Numbered from the stretch's first letter, positions 1-9,579 are shown. The stretch is 64,000 nt of DNA from JAMXLO01 sp963799415 (GCA_963799415.1 CAWCXI010000034.1:62001-126000); one strand, 5' to 3'. The notes: generated by a model not told the origin, from the sequence alone. Made by a program: numbers and translations.

Positions 1-315
1 CCGTGGCGCCACATCGTGCATGTCCGGCCCAGCCAGATCGAGACCGCCCAGGCGATGATACGCGTAGCTCATCCATGCACCGAAGTTGACGCGGTGCCCC
101 ATTGACTTGCCGAACTCGCCGTCGCCCGGGATGTCGATGCCGAGGCATCTTTGATGCTGGACGACATCGTCGACCGCTGCGCGAAGGCTTTCCTGAAAGC
201 TCGTCTCGTCGAACGCCTCGCCGGCTTCGCGCGACTGATTGGCTGCTATCAGGTCGTCCGGACGTGGCAGGCTCCCGACATGAGTGGTGAGGATACGATT
301 GGAGCTGGCTTTCAT
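1..315 (-). CDS. MetE C-terminal-like methyltransferase, N-terminal part, cut by window edge
   Basis: The reverse strand is open from the ATG at 315 to the window edge (105 codons, no stop). The first residues (MKASSNRILTTHVGSLPRP) match the start of the neighbouring 344-1555 product almost residue for residue, and the GDGEFGK block near residue 65 is shared. This makes it a tandem paralog in the cobalamin-independent methionine synthase II family (COG0620). A purine-rich ribosome binding site (GAGAGGAC) lies just upstream. The zinc-ligand half is outside the window, so activity cannot be judged. It lies 28 bases downstream of its paralog on the same strand and is probably cotranscribed with it. 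Confidence 0.8.
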   Translation of the reverse strand, partial: MKASSNRILTTHVGSLPRPDDLIAANQSREAGEAFDETSFQESLRAAVDDVVQHQRCLGIDIPGDGEFGKSMGHRVNFGAWMSYAYHRLGGLDLAGPDMHDVAPR

Positions 316-343
316 GGCTGTCCTCTCATCGCAAGGTTGCGAC

Positions 344-1555
344 TCAGCCCCAGAGTTGGCGGCTGGCCAGCGCGGCCCCTTGTGCCAGTGCCTCAAGCTT
401 TGCCCAGGCGATCTGCGGATGAACGCGACCGCCCAATCCGCAGTCAGTGGAGGCGATGACCCGCTCCCTCCCGACTAGATTCGTGAATTGCAGAATGCGC
501 TCGGCGACAAGCTCCGGATGCTCGACCACGTTGGTCGCATGGCTGACAATGCCTGGCAGGATCAGCTTGTTGTCGGGCAGTTTGACTTCCTGCCAGATTT
601 TCCATTCATGCTCATGGCGCACATTGCCAGCTTCAAACGAGTACGCGTGGGCGTCGATCGCCAGCATGACCTCGACGATGTCCCGCATCGGAATGTCCGT
701 AATGTGCGGGCCGTGCCAGCTACCCCAACACAGATGAAACCGGATGCGATCATGGGGCAGACCCTTGATCGCGTGGTTGAGCGCCTCGACGCGGACCATC
801 GAGAACTTCTTGTACTCATCCACCGTCGGCTCAGGGTTGATCATGTCCCAATTCTCGGCAATCGCCGGATCGTCCAGCTGAAGGATGAGCCCCGCATCGA
901 CGATTGCCTTGTATTCCTCGCGCATCGCATCGGCGCAGGCGTAAAGCAGTTCTTCCTCAGTCTTGTAGTAGGCATTGCCGATGCGCGAGGCGCTGCCCGG
1001 AGCGACCGAGCTCATGAAGCCTTCCTCAACCCCGGCAGCCTGCATCGCCTCCTTGAAATTGGCGATGTCAGCCTTGATTGCGTCGTGGCCGGTATAGGTG
1101 ATCGGCGCGACGCAGACCGGCGCCGGCGGCCGCGGCCCAGTGGTAATGCCTGACTCGGGATCGGCGTAGGCCGTGGCAAACTGGGTACGGTCCCGACGAT
1201 CGCCGAAGCTGGTCAGCACCACCTCACCGGGTTGAGACCGCCGCGGCGCCATCTCGTACAGACTGGACTCGCCGAGTTTGAGCCCGCCGAGGCGCTGCCA
1301 GGAATATCGCCACCACGAGCCGTAATTAACGCTCTGGCCCATCGGTTTGCCGAACTCGCCGTCACCCGGGATGTCGATGCCGAGGTCGTGCTGACGACGC
1401 ACGACCTCGGATACTGCGTCCCGCAGCGTCTGCCGAAACGCCTGTTCATCGAAAGCCTCGCCGGCTTCAAGGGCGCGGTTCGCCCCTATCAGCCCGTCCG
1501 GACGCGGCAGGCTGCCGACATGGCTGGTGGCAATATGATTGATGCTCGCTTTCAT
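344..1555 (-). CDS. cobalamin-independent methionine synthase II family protein
   Basis: 403 residues from ATG 1555, preceded by a strong GGGAGG site; an upstream in-frame ATG at 1600 lacks one. The fold matches the C-terminal catalytic barrel of MetE. The expected zinc/thiolate ligands are visible: HLC near residues 274-276, a Glu in FEAGN near 306 and the Cys of STDCGLGGR near 373. The MetE N-terminal folate-binding half is absent. Family members transfer methyl or alkyl groups to thiols (methionine or coenzyme-M-like reactions); the substrate cannot be read here. The paralog at 1-315 suggests a duplicated, possibly heteromeric or substrate-diverged pair. Confidence 0.85.
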   Translation of the reverse strand: MKASINHIATSHVGSLPRPDGLIGANRALEAGEAFDEQAFRQTLRDAVSEVVRRQHDLGIDIPGDGEFGKPMGQSVNYGSWWRYSWQRLGGLKLGESSLYEMAPRRSQPGEVVLTSFGDRRDRTQFATAYADPESGITTGPRPPAPVCVAPITYTGHDAIKADIANFKEAMQAAGVEEGFMSSVAPGSASRIGNAYYKTEEELLYACADAMREEYKAIVDAGLILQLDDPAIAENWDMINPEPTVDEYKKFSMVRVEALNHAIKGLPHDRIRFHLCWGSWHGPHITDIPMRDIVEVMLAIDAHAYSFEAGNVRHEHEWKIWQEVKLPDNKLILPGIVSHATNVVEHPELVAERILQFTNLVGRERVIASTDCGLGGRVHPQIAWAKLEALAQGAALASRQLWG

Positions 1556-1651
1556 CGTTAACCTCCCTCGGACGACAATGTGCCCCGTAAGCCATACCAA
1601 ACCAGCGAGAAAGATGGCAGAGGCACACGGACGCCGCTACATTCCGGTGGG

Positions 1652-2482
1652 ATGGATGGATCTCAAAGAAGTCGTGCTTGCGTTTGGCTACGTCTGATTG
1701 CGGCGGCACTCGCGATCCAGAGTGTGTCAGTTCGCGCCAGGGCTGCGGAGCCGGACGCCTTCACGCCGGAAAGCTGGGAAATTCAGCAAAGCGCCCAATG
1801 CAGTTCCGCAATCCACGAGGCGGAGCAACAGCACCAATTGCCGTCGGGCTTACTGGCCTCGATCGCGCGGGTCGAAAGCGGCCGGCCTGTGACGACGATG
1901 AACGACGTGCGTCCCTGGCCTTGGACGATCGATGCTGATGGTAATGGCCTGTTCCTCGACAGCAAGGCGGCGGCTGTGGCCTGGGTAGCGCAGCAGACAT
2001 CGCATCACAGATATATCGATGTCGGCTGCCTGCAGGTTGACCTGACGCTGCATCCCCACGCATTTGCCTCGCTCGATCAGGCTTTCGATCCGGTGGCGAA
2101 CGCCGACTATGCGGCGCGGTATCTTTCTGCCCTTTATCGCGACGAGGCCGGGCACAATTGGGACATTGCGGTCGGTCTTTACCATTCTCACACTGCAAGC
2201 CTCGCAGCGGACTATCGGGATCGGATAGCGATGGTCGGCGTGCGTATCTTGCATGGCGTGCTCGAACCTGTGCCGCTATACGTGCGTGCCATCCGACAGG
2301 GAACACTTCGCCTGCCGCTGGGCGCCGGAAAATCGACGCCGATCAACGTGAACCGGCAGCCCGCTGCGCGTTCACATCGCAGGCTATCCACCTGTCAGAT
2401 CGAGCGGGTTTTAGGTCCTTACCTCAACGCCTCGGGAAGCAACAATCGATGCACCCAGACCGCTCGCTCGTCAGGGCCTTGA
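1652..2482 (+). CDS. lytic transglycosylase (SLT domain) protein, secreted
   Basis: 276 residues from ATG 1652, chosen because it follows a GGTGGG site and directly opens a signal peptide (charged start, hydrophobic stretch 11-29, cleavage near ARA-AEP). Longer in-frame starts would bury the signal. The SLT catalytic Glu is E75 in ARVESG, followed by the family pattern VGCLQVDL (about 116-123) and a DPVANADYAARYL block. The role is periplasmic peptidoglycan cleavage giving 1,6-anhydromuropeptides, as used in wall remodelling or in secretion and conjugation machines. The neighbours do not show a secretion system, so a general wall role is the simplest reading. The C-terminal 60 residues are basic and not recognised. 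Confidence 0.8.
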   Translation: MDGSQRSRACVWLRLIAAALAIQSVSVRARAAEPDAFTPESWEIQQSAQCSSAIHEAEQQHQLPSGLLASIARVESGRPVTTMNDVRPWPWTIDADGNGLFLDSKAAAVAWVAQQTSHHRYIDVGCLQVDLTLHPHAFASLDQAFDPVANADYAARYLSALYRDEAGHNWDIAVGLYHSHTASLAADYRDRIAMVGVRILHGVLEPVPLYVRAIRQGTLRLPLGAGKSTPINVNRQPAARSHRRLSTCQIERVLGPYLNASGSNNRCTQTARSSGP

Positions 2483-2546
2483 TCACGGCGTTTGCCGAGC
2501 CACAGCCCGTGACCGCATGCTACCAGCGATATTCAGGGAGGCCGTC

Positions 2547-4442
2547 ATGAACGATGCCGCGCCCGTGTCGGGATACGCCGAGACCTACGCCGCATGGCGC
2601 GGCGACCCAGAAGCCTGGTGGTCCGCGGTCGCAGACGGCGTCACGTGGGATCGGCGCTGGGACCGCGTCTTCGATCCCTCGATGGGGCCATACGGCAGAT
2701 GGTTTCCCGGCGCGATGTTGAACACCTGCTTCAACTGCATCGACCGCCACGTGCTCGCGGGCCGTGGCGAGCAGGCAGCGCTGATCTGGGACAGCCCGAT
2801 GACGGGCCGGATCGAAACTTTTACCTATGGCCAGATGCAGACGCGCACGGCGAAGCTTGCCGGTGCGTTGGCGGCACTCGGCGTGACGCGCGGCGATCGG
2901 GTGGTGATCTACCTGCCGATGGTGCCGGAGGCAGCGATCGCAATGCTCGCCTGCGCGCGGTTGGGCGCCATCCATTCCGTGGTGTTCGGCGGCTTTGCCG
3001 CGGCCGAGCTTGCATCGCGTATCGCCGACGCCAAGCCGAAGGTCATCGTGTCCGCGTCATGCGGCCTCGAACCCGGGCGGGTGGTTAAATACAAGCCGCT
3101 GCTCGATGCAGCGATCGCACTGTCGCCGCACAAGCCGGACGCTTGCCTGATCCTGCAACGCGATGCCGAGCGCGCCACACTGATCGCCGGGCGCGACCAT
3201 GATCTGGTCGAAGCCGAGGCTGCGGCAACGCCGCACGATCCGGTTCCCGTCGCTGCCACTGATCCGCTCTACATCCTCTACACTTCCGGCACGACAGGTC
3301 GGCCGAAAGGTGTGGTGCGCGATAATGGCGGCCATGCCGTGGCGCTGTGGAATTCGATGCGCATGCTGTATGGCGTCGATGCCGGTGACGTCTATTGGGC
3401 GGCGTCGGATGTCGGCTGGGTGGTCGGCCACTCCTACATCGTCTATGCGCCGTTGCTGCGCGGCTGCACCACCGTGATGTACGAGGGCAAGCCGGTCGGC
3501 ACGCCGGACGCCGGTGCGTTCTGGCGAGTGTGCGCGCAGCACGGCGTGAAGGTGCTGTTCACCGCGCCAACTGCGATGCGTGCGATCAAGCAGCAGGATC
3601 CTGACGGCAAGCTGCTTCACGCCCACGATCTGTCGAATCTGGAGGCGCTGTTCCTCGCCGGCGAGCGATGCGATCCCCCGACCGCAGTGTGGGCGGCCGA
3701 GTTGCTGGGCAAGCCGGTGGTCGATCATTGGTGGCAGACCGAGACCGGTTGGGCGATCACCGCCGGGTTCCGCGAGTTAGGGCTGTTTCCGTTCAAGCCT
3801 GGCTCGGGTGGACGCCCGAGCCCGGGCATCGACCTGCACACACTGGACGACGAGGGGAATGCAGTTGGCGCCGGTCACACTGGCAATCTGTGCGCCAGAC
3901 TGCCGCTGCCCCCAGGCTGCGCGCCGACCCTCTGGCAGAACGACGAGGGCTACCACACCGCATATCTGTCGGATTTTCCCGGCTGGTATCGCACCGGCGA
4001 CGCCGGGATGATCGACGCGGAGGGTGACGTCTGGGTGATGGGTCGGACCGACGACATCATCAACGTCGCAGGGCACCGGCTGTCGACGGGCCAGATGGAA
4101 GAGGTGCTGGCATCGCATGCAGCAGTCGCCGAATGCGCGGTAGTCGGTGCCAAGGACGATGTGAAGGGTCAAACGCCAATCGGACTCGTGGTGCTGAAGG
4201 CGGGCGTGAACCGTCCGGAAGCCGAAATCGTCGCGGAGCTGGTGGCATTGGTACGTGAGCGAATCGGGCCGGTCGCCGCGTTCAAGGACGCCCGAGTGGT
4301 GCCGCGGCTACCCAAGACGCGGTCCGGCAAGATACTCCGCGCCTCGATCCGCCGGATCGCAGATGGCGAAACAGCGCCGGCTCCGCCGACCATCGAGGAC
4401 CCAGCGGCGTTGGACGAAGTCGCACAGGCTTTGCGCCACTGA
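2547..4442 (+). CDS. prpE: propionyl-CoA synthetase (AMP-forming)
   Basis: 631 residues, ATG 2547 behind AGGGAGG. It has an ACS N-terminal cap with the YAETYAAWRGDPEAWW opening typical of PrpE, the ATP-binding loop LYTSGTTGRPKG near residue 244, WWQTETG near 395, the YRTGD hinge in the 470s and the acetylatable lysine in KTRSGKILRA near 590. It activates propionate (and less well acetate or acrylate) to the CoA ester with ATP. Length and motifs agree with PrpE rather than Acs, which usually exceeds 640 residues and starts differently. No prpBC genes are next to it. Acetylation control is plausible from the lysine motif but is inferred. Confidence 0.9.
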   Translation: MNDAAPVSGYAETYAAWRGDPEAWWSAVADGVTWDRRWDRVFDPSMGPYGRWFPGAMLNTCFNCIDRHVLAGRGEQAALIWDSPMTGRIETFTYGQMQTRTAKLAGALAALGVTRGDRVVIYLPMVPEAAIAMLACARLGAIHSVVFGGFAAAELASRIADAKPKVIVSASCGLEPGRVVKYKPLLDAAIALSPHKPDACLILQRDAERATLIAGRDHDLVEAEAAATPHDPVPVAATDPLYILYTSGTTGRPKGVVRDNGGHAVALWNSMRMLYGVDAGDVYWAASDVGWVVGHSYIVYAPLLRGCTTVMYEGKPVGTPDAGAFWRVCAQHGVKVLFTAPTAMRAIKQQDPDGKLLHAHDLSNLEALFLAGERCDPPTAVWAAELLGKPVVDHWWQTETGWAITAGFRELGLFPFKPGSGGRPSPGIDLHTLDDEGNAVGAGHTGNLCARLPLPPGCAPTLWQNDEGYHTAYLSDFPGWYRTGDAGMIDAEGDVWVMGRTDDIINVAGHRLSTGQMEEVLASHAAVAECAVVGAKDDVKGQTPIGLVVLKAGVNRPEAEIVAELVALVRERIGPVAAFKDARVVPRLPKTRSGKILRASIRRIADGETAPAPPTIEDPAALDEVAQALRH

Positions 4443-4527
4443 TGTCTCGCGCCAGGTTGTAGTGGCAGGCGCAGGCACCCGCTGTTAACCTGCGGCACGC
4501 AATAACAACACTGGGGAAACGCTGCGC

Positions 4528-5325
4528 ATGGCCGATATCCGCATGAGGCTCGGCGTCCATAACCTTGACGCGACACAGGTGGCCGACTTCCGCAAATCCT
4601 ATGGCCAGATGATGGGGATCAGCGACAACCGTGGCTATCAGGTCCTCGCCGGCCGCCATGGAACACCGGACTGGTATTGCTGGCACCACCAGCAGAACGC
4701 CCGCATCGCGCAGAACATGCGGCTGTTCCTGCCCTGGCACCGCGCCTATCTCTACAACTGGGAAATGGCGATGCGAGACCAGGTTCCGGGAGTGACGTTG
4801 CCCTGGTGGGATTGGACACTCGGACCGCCGCGACAGAGCGGGCTGCCGGGCATCTTCACCGACCGCACCGGGGCTGATGGCCAGCCGAACCCGCTGCTCG
4901 GCTTTCGTGTCAACCTACCGCAGGCCAGACCTTCGATCGTCCGGACCACCAGCCGATCGCCCGGACCACCCGATGGACTTCCGACGCAGGACGACGTCGA
5001 CAACTGCCTTTCGCGCACGGACTGGTCGGACTTCAGCGACGCCCTCGAGGATATCCACGACCAGATTCATGGCTGGGTATCAGGCGATATGGGGGTCATC
5101 GGCACCGCCGCGTTCGACCCGATCTTCTGGTCGCATCATGCGATGATCGACCGCATATGGTGGATCTGGCAGGCACGCAACGGCAACGGCAACATCCCAT
5201 CTGACTTGGTCGCCCAGGTGCTGCCGCCGTTCAACGTGCAGGTACACGACGTGCTCAACGTGCATGACCTTGGCTATGATTACGGCGCCGCGCAGAGCGT
5301 GGTTCCGATTGGAGGGACAAGCTGA
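4528..5325 (+). CDS. tyrosinase-family type 3 copper protein
   Basis: 265 residues starting at ATG 4528. Both copper sites are visible: CuA in RHGTPDWYCWHH (H44, H53/H54) and LPWHRAYLYNWE (H71); CuB in LEDIHDQIHGWV (H177, H181) and DPIFWSHHAMIDRIWW (H203/H204). There is no signal peptide or Tat motif. It may be cytoplasmic or use another partner for export. Family chemistry is oxidation of monophenols and/or diphenols to quinones. The stop overlaps the next start in TGATG, so the following small protein is translationally coupled. The length equals one bare tyrosinase core; the C-terminal beta domain of plant and fungal polyphenol oxidases appears to be supplied by that second gene. Confidence 0.88.
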   Translation: MADIRMRLGVHNLDATQVADFRKSYGQMMGISDNRGYQVLAGRHGTPDWYCWHHQQNARIAQNMRLFLPWHRAYLYNWEMAMRDQVPGVTLPWWDWTLGPPRQSGLPGIFTDRTGADGQPNPLLGFRVNLPQARPSIVRTTSRSPGPPDGLPTQDDVDNCLSRTDWSDFSDALEDIHDQIHGWVSGDMGVIGTAAFDPIFWSHHAMIDRIWWIWQARNGNGNIPSDLVAQVLPPFNVQVHDVLNVHDLGYDYGAAQSVVPIGGTS

Positions 5326-5873
5326 TGGCTCGAGCATCCAGGAAGGCCCCGGCACGCAAGGAAGCTCCGCCGGCGCCGCGACGCCTCGGCGCACCGAAGC
5401 GCATCGGCGGCGGCGCACAGACGTTCACCTCCAAGCCCGTGCAGATCGATTTCGCCTCACCAGAGCATCGACTGACACGCGCCGATCTGGAGATTGATGG
5501 CATCTATCACGGCGAGGCGTCGTACGAGGGCCGCGTCTTCTTCAACAATCCCAACGCCGACCACACCACGCCGCGCACCCGCGAGAACGGCTATGCCGGT
5601 TCGTTCTACATCTTCGGACACGGCGGCTGTCTTGGCGATCCTGGTCACTGCGAGGTCAACGAAGAGGGACGCGAGGCGTACGATTTCCGCGCGCCGCATC
5701 CGCTGACGCTGGCATCGAAACGGGTGACGGTGACGGACACGCTGCGAGAGCTCGCCAGGAGCCACAAGGAGGTCGTCATCACTGTGGTGCCGGTGATAAG
5801 CGCCGCCAATGAGCTATGTGATACCAAGAACGTGTTCCGCTGCGAGAACATGCGGTTCGTCAGCTACAACTGA
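5325..5873 (+). CDS. tyrosinase partner, polyphenol-oxidase C-terminal-like beta domain
   Basis: 182 residues, ATG 5325 overlapping the tyrosinase stop by one base, with GGAGGG ahead of it. Residues 1-35 are basic and Ala/Pro rich and look disordered. Residues 36-182 contain RVFFNNPNAD, GSFYIFGHGG and a VTVTDTLREL...VVITVVP pattern. This resembles the KFDV-type beta-sandwich domain found at the C-terminus of catechol oxidases, but the match is by eye and remote. In those enzymes the domain covers the active site until cleavage. By analogy, and by analogy to bacterial caddie proteins, this could be a shielding or copper-loading partner. That role is inference. Confidence 0.6.
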   Translation: MARASRKAPARKEAPPAPRRLGAPKRIGGGAQTFTSKPVQIDFASPEHRLTRADLEIDGIYHGEASYEGRVFFNNPNADHTTPRTRENGYAGSFYIFGHGGCLGDPGHCEVNEEGREAYDFRAPHPLTLASKRVTVTDTLRELARSHKEVVITVVPVISAANELCDTKNVFRCENMRFVSYN

Positions 5874-5889
5874 GCCGCGCTGACCGGCC

Positions 5890-8004
5890 CTACGCAGGGC
5901 GAGCGGCTGCCAGTGCGCACAGCGTTTCGACTGCGGCAGCGTTGCTCAGTATCGCCGTCAGCTCCGGCGCCTGCAGCGCGTTGAGCGCATCCTGTAGCGT
6001 TTCGGCCTCGTCGAGCTTCGCGCGTGCCTGAACCAGGACGGGGTCGATCGGGTCGAACCGCGGCCGACGCGGCGGCGGCAGCATCGCCTTGTGGACCTCC
6101 AGCAGCGACTGGTCCCGCAACAGTTGCGCCACGCTTGGCGCACCCAGCTTCTGCCACTCGTGTTGCAGCGCCAGCGCACGCGCTACTACGGCGGGCGGAA
6201 CAACATCCTCCGGCGTGCGTAGCAGACCCGCTGCCCTTCGCGCGCCGGTCAGCAACGCCAGAGGGATCGCCAGTGCAAGCCCGAGCACGACCGGCAGCAT
6301 CCACAGTGCCAGAGAGAGCGAGACTGCCCAGGCCACTCCCCCAAGCAGCAAACCGAGCACGGTATGCCGCTGATAAAGCCGCCGCGTCTCCCCTGCCGGA
6401 ATTGCGCCGTCGCCACGCCGCTGCGCAACCCATCCTGAATCGCGTCCAACGAGAATTGCCGCCACATCGATCGTCTGGGTGAGCATCACAACCGGTGCGA
6501 TCAGCCCGGCGATCAGCGTCTCGAACAGGATGCCAGCCAGCAGACGCAGGGCGCCGAAGCCGCGCCGCTCCCGAGCATGCAGCAGGATCACAATGCAGCC
6601 CAGCAGCTTCGGCACCAGCAGCAAGCCCATGGTGCCGACGAACATCCACATGGCGCGCACCGGATCGACCACCGGCCATTGCGGAAACAGCGACTTGCCC
6701 TGGGGGAAGTAGTCCGGCAGCACGAAGCGCGCCTGCACCGCGATCAGGATGCCGGTGAGAATGAACAGCAGCCACAGCGGCGCTGTGATGTAGGAGCCTA
6801 CGCCGGTCAGCAGATGCAGTCGACTGATCGCGGCGAGCCCGCGCGACGGCAGCACCGCGAGATGCTGAAGATTGCCCTGACACCAGCGCCGGTCGCGCAC
6901 GGCGAGATCGGTCAGTGTCGGCGGCGCCTCCTCGTAGCTGCCGCGCACGCCGGGCACCATGTGCACTGCCCATCCACCGCGACGCATCAGTGCCGCCTCG
7001 ACGAAATCGTGGCTCATGATCGGCCCACCGAACGGCTTGCGGCCGGCAAGCTCGGGAAGCCCCGCACACTCGGCGAAGGCGCGCGTGCGGATTATCGCAT
7101 TATGGCCCCAGTAATTGCCTTCGGAGCCATGCCACCACGCAATGCCGTGCGCGATCAGCGGTCCATAAACGCGCCCGGCAAACTGCTGCACGCGGGCGAA
7201 CAGGGTCGTCGCACCGATGATGATCGGCAAGGTCTGGATCAGTCCGACATCGGGATGCCGCTCCATTGCACCGGCCAGCCGCACCAGCGTCTCGCCGCTC
7301 ATCAGACTGTCCGCGTCGAGGATCAGGAACTGCGCGTATGCGCCCCCGAAGCGCGTCACCCACTCCGCAATGTTGCCTGACTTGCGTGCGACATTCCTCG
7401 GACGCCGCCGGTAAAAGATTTGCGCGTGGCTTGCTGTGTTGTCGCGCAACGCCAGGAAGCCTGCCTCCTCGGCAATCCAGATCTCAGCATTGGTGGTGTC
7501 GCTGAGGATGAACAGGTCGAACGCATCGGCGGCACCGGTGTCGCGCAGCGACTCCCAGATCGCCTGCAGCCCCGCCATGACACGCGCGGGCTGCTCGTTG
7601 TAGGTCGGCATCAGCAATGCGGTACGGGACGCGAGATGCGGCACCGGCGCATTGGCACCTGTCTCCAGCCGACAGCCGCCCCCCGCGAGTTGCGAGCAGA
7701 AGCCGGCAAGCCCGCTGGTGAACGACAGCGCAATCCAGGCGAACAAAGCGAGGAACAGCGCCATCATGAAGACTGCCAAAGTCGTCACGCCGTTCACCGC
7801 AAACACCAGATACATCTCGTGCGCGCCGGCGATGGTCAGCACGACAGCGCCGCCGATCACCAGAGACCGCCGCAGCCACATGGCACGCGGCGAACTCGCC
7901 GGCCGCGGCGTGCGTAGTGGCGCCGTGCGGAGCGACTGCGTCGGCATGGCGAGCGGCGCCTCATCGGGCAGCGCACGAAATGAAGCTGCCGTCAGGTTGT
8001 CCAT
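5890..8004 (-). CDS. opgH: osmoregulated periplasmic glucan glucosyltransferase OpgH (MdoH)
   Basis: 704 residues, an inner-membrane family 2 glucosyltransferase that builds the beta-glucan backbone from UDP-glucose. Membrane segments lie near residues 45-110, and a group of further spans follows the catalytic domain after about residue 395. The catalytic loop holds LILDADSLMSGE (DAD near 230) and the product-binding RDRRWCQGNLQ (near 371). It is shorter than the enterobacterial protein (about 850) but within the range for alphaproteobacteria. The start overlaps the opgG end by 13 bases, giving the usual opgG-opgH operon. Expression is normally raised at low osmolarity; no regulatory site was identified. 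Confidence 0.93.
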   Translation of the reverse strand: MDNLTAASFRALPDEAPLAMPTQSLRTAPLRTPRPASSPRAMWLRRSLVIGGAVVLTIAGAHEMYLVFAVNGVTTLAVFMMALFLALFAWIALSFTSGLAGFCSQLAGGGCRLETGANAPVPHLASRTALLMPTYNEQPARVMAGLQAIWESLRDTGAADAFDLFILSDTTNAEIWIAEEAGFLALRDNTASHAQIFYRRRPRNVARKSGNIAEWVTRFGGAYAQFLILDADSLMSGETLVRLAGAMERHPDVGLIQTLPIIIGATTLFARVQQFAGRVYGPLIAHGIAWWHGSEGNYWGHNAIIRTRAFAECAGLPELAGRKPFGGPIMSHDFVEAALMRRGGWAVHMVPGVRGSYEEAPPTLTDLAVRDRRWCQGNLQHLAVLPSRGLAAISRLHLLTGVGSYITAPLWLLFILTGILIAVQARFVLPDYFPQGKSLFPQWPVVDPVRAMWMFVGTMGLLLVPKLLGCIVILLHARERRGFGALRLLAGILFETLIAGLIAPVVMLTQTIDVAAILVGRDSGWVAQRRGDGAIPAGETRRLYQRHTVLGLLLGGVAWAVSLSLALWMLPVVLGLALAIPLALLTGARRAAGLLRTPEDVVPPAVVARALALQHEWQKLGAPSVAQLLRDQSLLEVHKAMLPPPRRPRFDPIDPVLVQARAKLDEAETLQDALNALQAPELTAILSNAAAVETLCALAAARPA

Positions 8005-9500
8005 CGGTAAATCCAGGTCTCGGTCAGCGGCGTTTCGCCGTCCATCAGACGCGCGTGCATCTCGACCAGCTTCTCACTCCCCTGGTCGAGCTGAAAACTG
8101 AGTCGCCACCCGCCGGTCGCCGGATTCTGTTCCGCGACCGGGTTCTCGATCTTGCCCTTGCTGGCGCCGATATCGATCGTCGGCGGCGCAGCCGCACGGC
8201 GACCCTTCAATGCGCCGCCGGCAAAGTCGATGATGAACAGCCGGTTCTTCTGATCTCCCGCCAGGCCGGAGCGCGTCCCGGTCACCTCGGCCACCGTCGT
8301 CGCGGCCGGTACCGACCAGCACCAATGCAGCCGGTAATTGAGAATGTATTCACCCTTCGCCTTCAACGGATCGCGCGGCCGCCAGAACGCGACGATGTTG
8401 TCGTTGACCTCGCGATCAGTGGGAATTTCGACCAGCTCCACGATGCCGTCACCCCAATCGCCGATCGGCTCGACCCACAGCGAGGGACGGTTCTCGTAGT
8501 GTGCCTCGAGGTCCTGGTAATCGCTCAACGACCGGTCACGCTGCATCAGGCCGAAGCCACGCGGGCCTCTGTCGGTGAAGGCGCTGATCTGCAGTGCCCG
8601 CGGATTGGCAAGCGGACGCCAGACCCGTTCACCCTTCCCGGTCCACAGCAGCAGTCCATTCGAATCGTGCACTGCCTCGCGATAGTCATCAATCCGTGTG
8701 CGATCATTGGCATCGAACAGGAACATCGAGGTAAGCGGTGCGATGCCCACGGTGGCGAGGTCAGCACGCGGATACAGCGCCATTTCGGTATCGAAGATGG
8801 TCTGCTTGCCTGGCCGGATGGTGAAGCGGAACGCCGCAGCAGCGCTCTGGCTGTCCAGCAGTGCGCGCACCACGATCGCATCGCTGCCCTTGCTCGGCCG
8901 CTCCAGCCAGAATGTGGTGAACCGCGGGAACTCCTCCCCCGTGGGATCGGCAGTCTTGATCGCGAGGCCGCGTGCCGACAGGCCGTAGCCCTGGCCCTTA
9001 GCCACCGCACGAAAGTAGCTGGCGCCGAGGAAGGCGCAGATCTCGTCGAAGTAGTTCGGACGGTTGAGCGGGTAATGCAGACGGAAGCCCGCGAAGCCGA
9101 TGTCGCCAGAGGGTTGCTTCACCTTGTCGAAGGTGAACAGATCCGGACTGTAGCGGATCAGCTCGGCGCGGCCATCGGCGACCTGATAGATCCTGACAGC
9201 CTCCTTGTAGAGGAAGCCGCGATGGAAGAACTCGGCAGTGAAACGCAGTTTCTGGCCGCGCCACAGCGCGTGGCCGGGATCGAAGCGGATCGAGCGATAC
9301 TGCTGATAGTCGAGGTTCTTCAGTTCATCGGGTAGTGAGGCGTCCGGCGCCTGCCATGCTTGCTGCGCCAAATCCCGCGCCAGGTTGCGCACGGTCGCAT
9401 CATCGAAGGGCATCGACTCCTGGGCCCGCGCGCCACGACCCAGCGCAGCCATGATCGGCAGAACCGCGCCCTGCAGCAGAATATCGCGGCGATGCATCAC
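7992..9500 (-). CDS. opgG: periplasmic glucan biosynthesis protein OpgG/OpgD (MdoG family)
   Basis: 502 residues. The N-terminus HRRDILLQG followed by a hydrophobic run and cleavage near GARA-QES is Tat-like, which is more typical of OpgD than of Sec-exported OpgG. The body has the long beta-sandwich pattern of the family, with LWRGQKLRFTAEFFHRGFLY and FWLERPSKGSDAIVVRALLDS. It acts in the periplasm on the glucan backbone made by OpgH (branching or release). It is first gene of the pair and overlaps opgH, supporting coupled translation. The choice between G and D is not settled by sequence inspection. Confidence 0.9.
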   Translation of the reverse strand: MMHRRDILLQGAVLPIMAALGRGARAQESMPFDDATVRNLARDLAQQAWQAPDASLPDELKNLDYQQYRSIRFDPGHALWRGQKLRFTAEFFHRGFLYKEAVRIYQVADGRAELIRYSPDLFTFDKVKQPSGDIGFAGFRLHYPLNRPNYFDEICAFLGASYFRAVAKGQGYGLSARGLAIKTADPTGEEFPRFTTFWLERPSKGSDAIVVRALLDSQSAAAAFRFTIRPGKQTIFDTEMALYPRADLATVGIAPLTSMFLFDANDRTRIDDYREAVHDSNGLLLWTGKGERVWRPLANPRALQISAFTDRGPRGFGLMQRDRSLSDYQDLEAHYENRPSLWVEPIGDWGDGIVELVEIPTDREVNDNIVAFWRPRDPLKAKGEYILNYRLHWCWSVPAATTVAEVTGTRSGLAGDQKNRLFIIDFAGGALKGRRAAAPPTIDIGASKGKIENPVAEQNPATGGWRLSFQLDQGSEKLVEMHARLMDGETPLTETWIYRWTT

Positions 9501-9579
9501 GTCTCCCCTGGACCAGAATCGCGGGTGGTTTCAGCGCCGGATTGGGGCGAGATCATGCCATTCAAGCCGAGTTGAAGCG

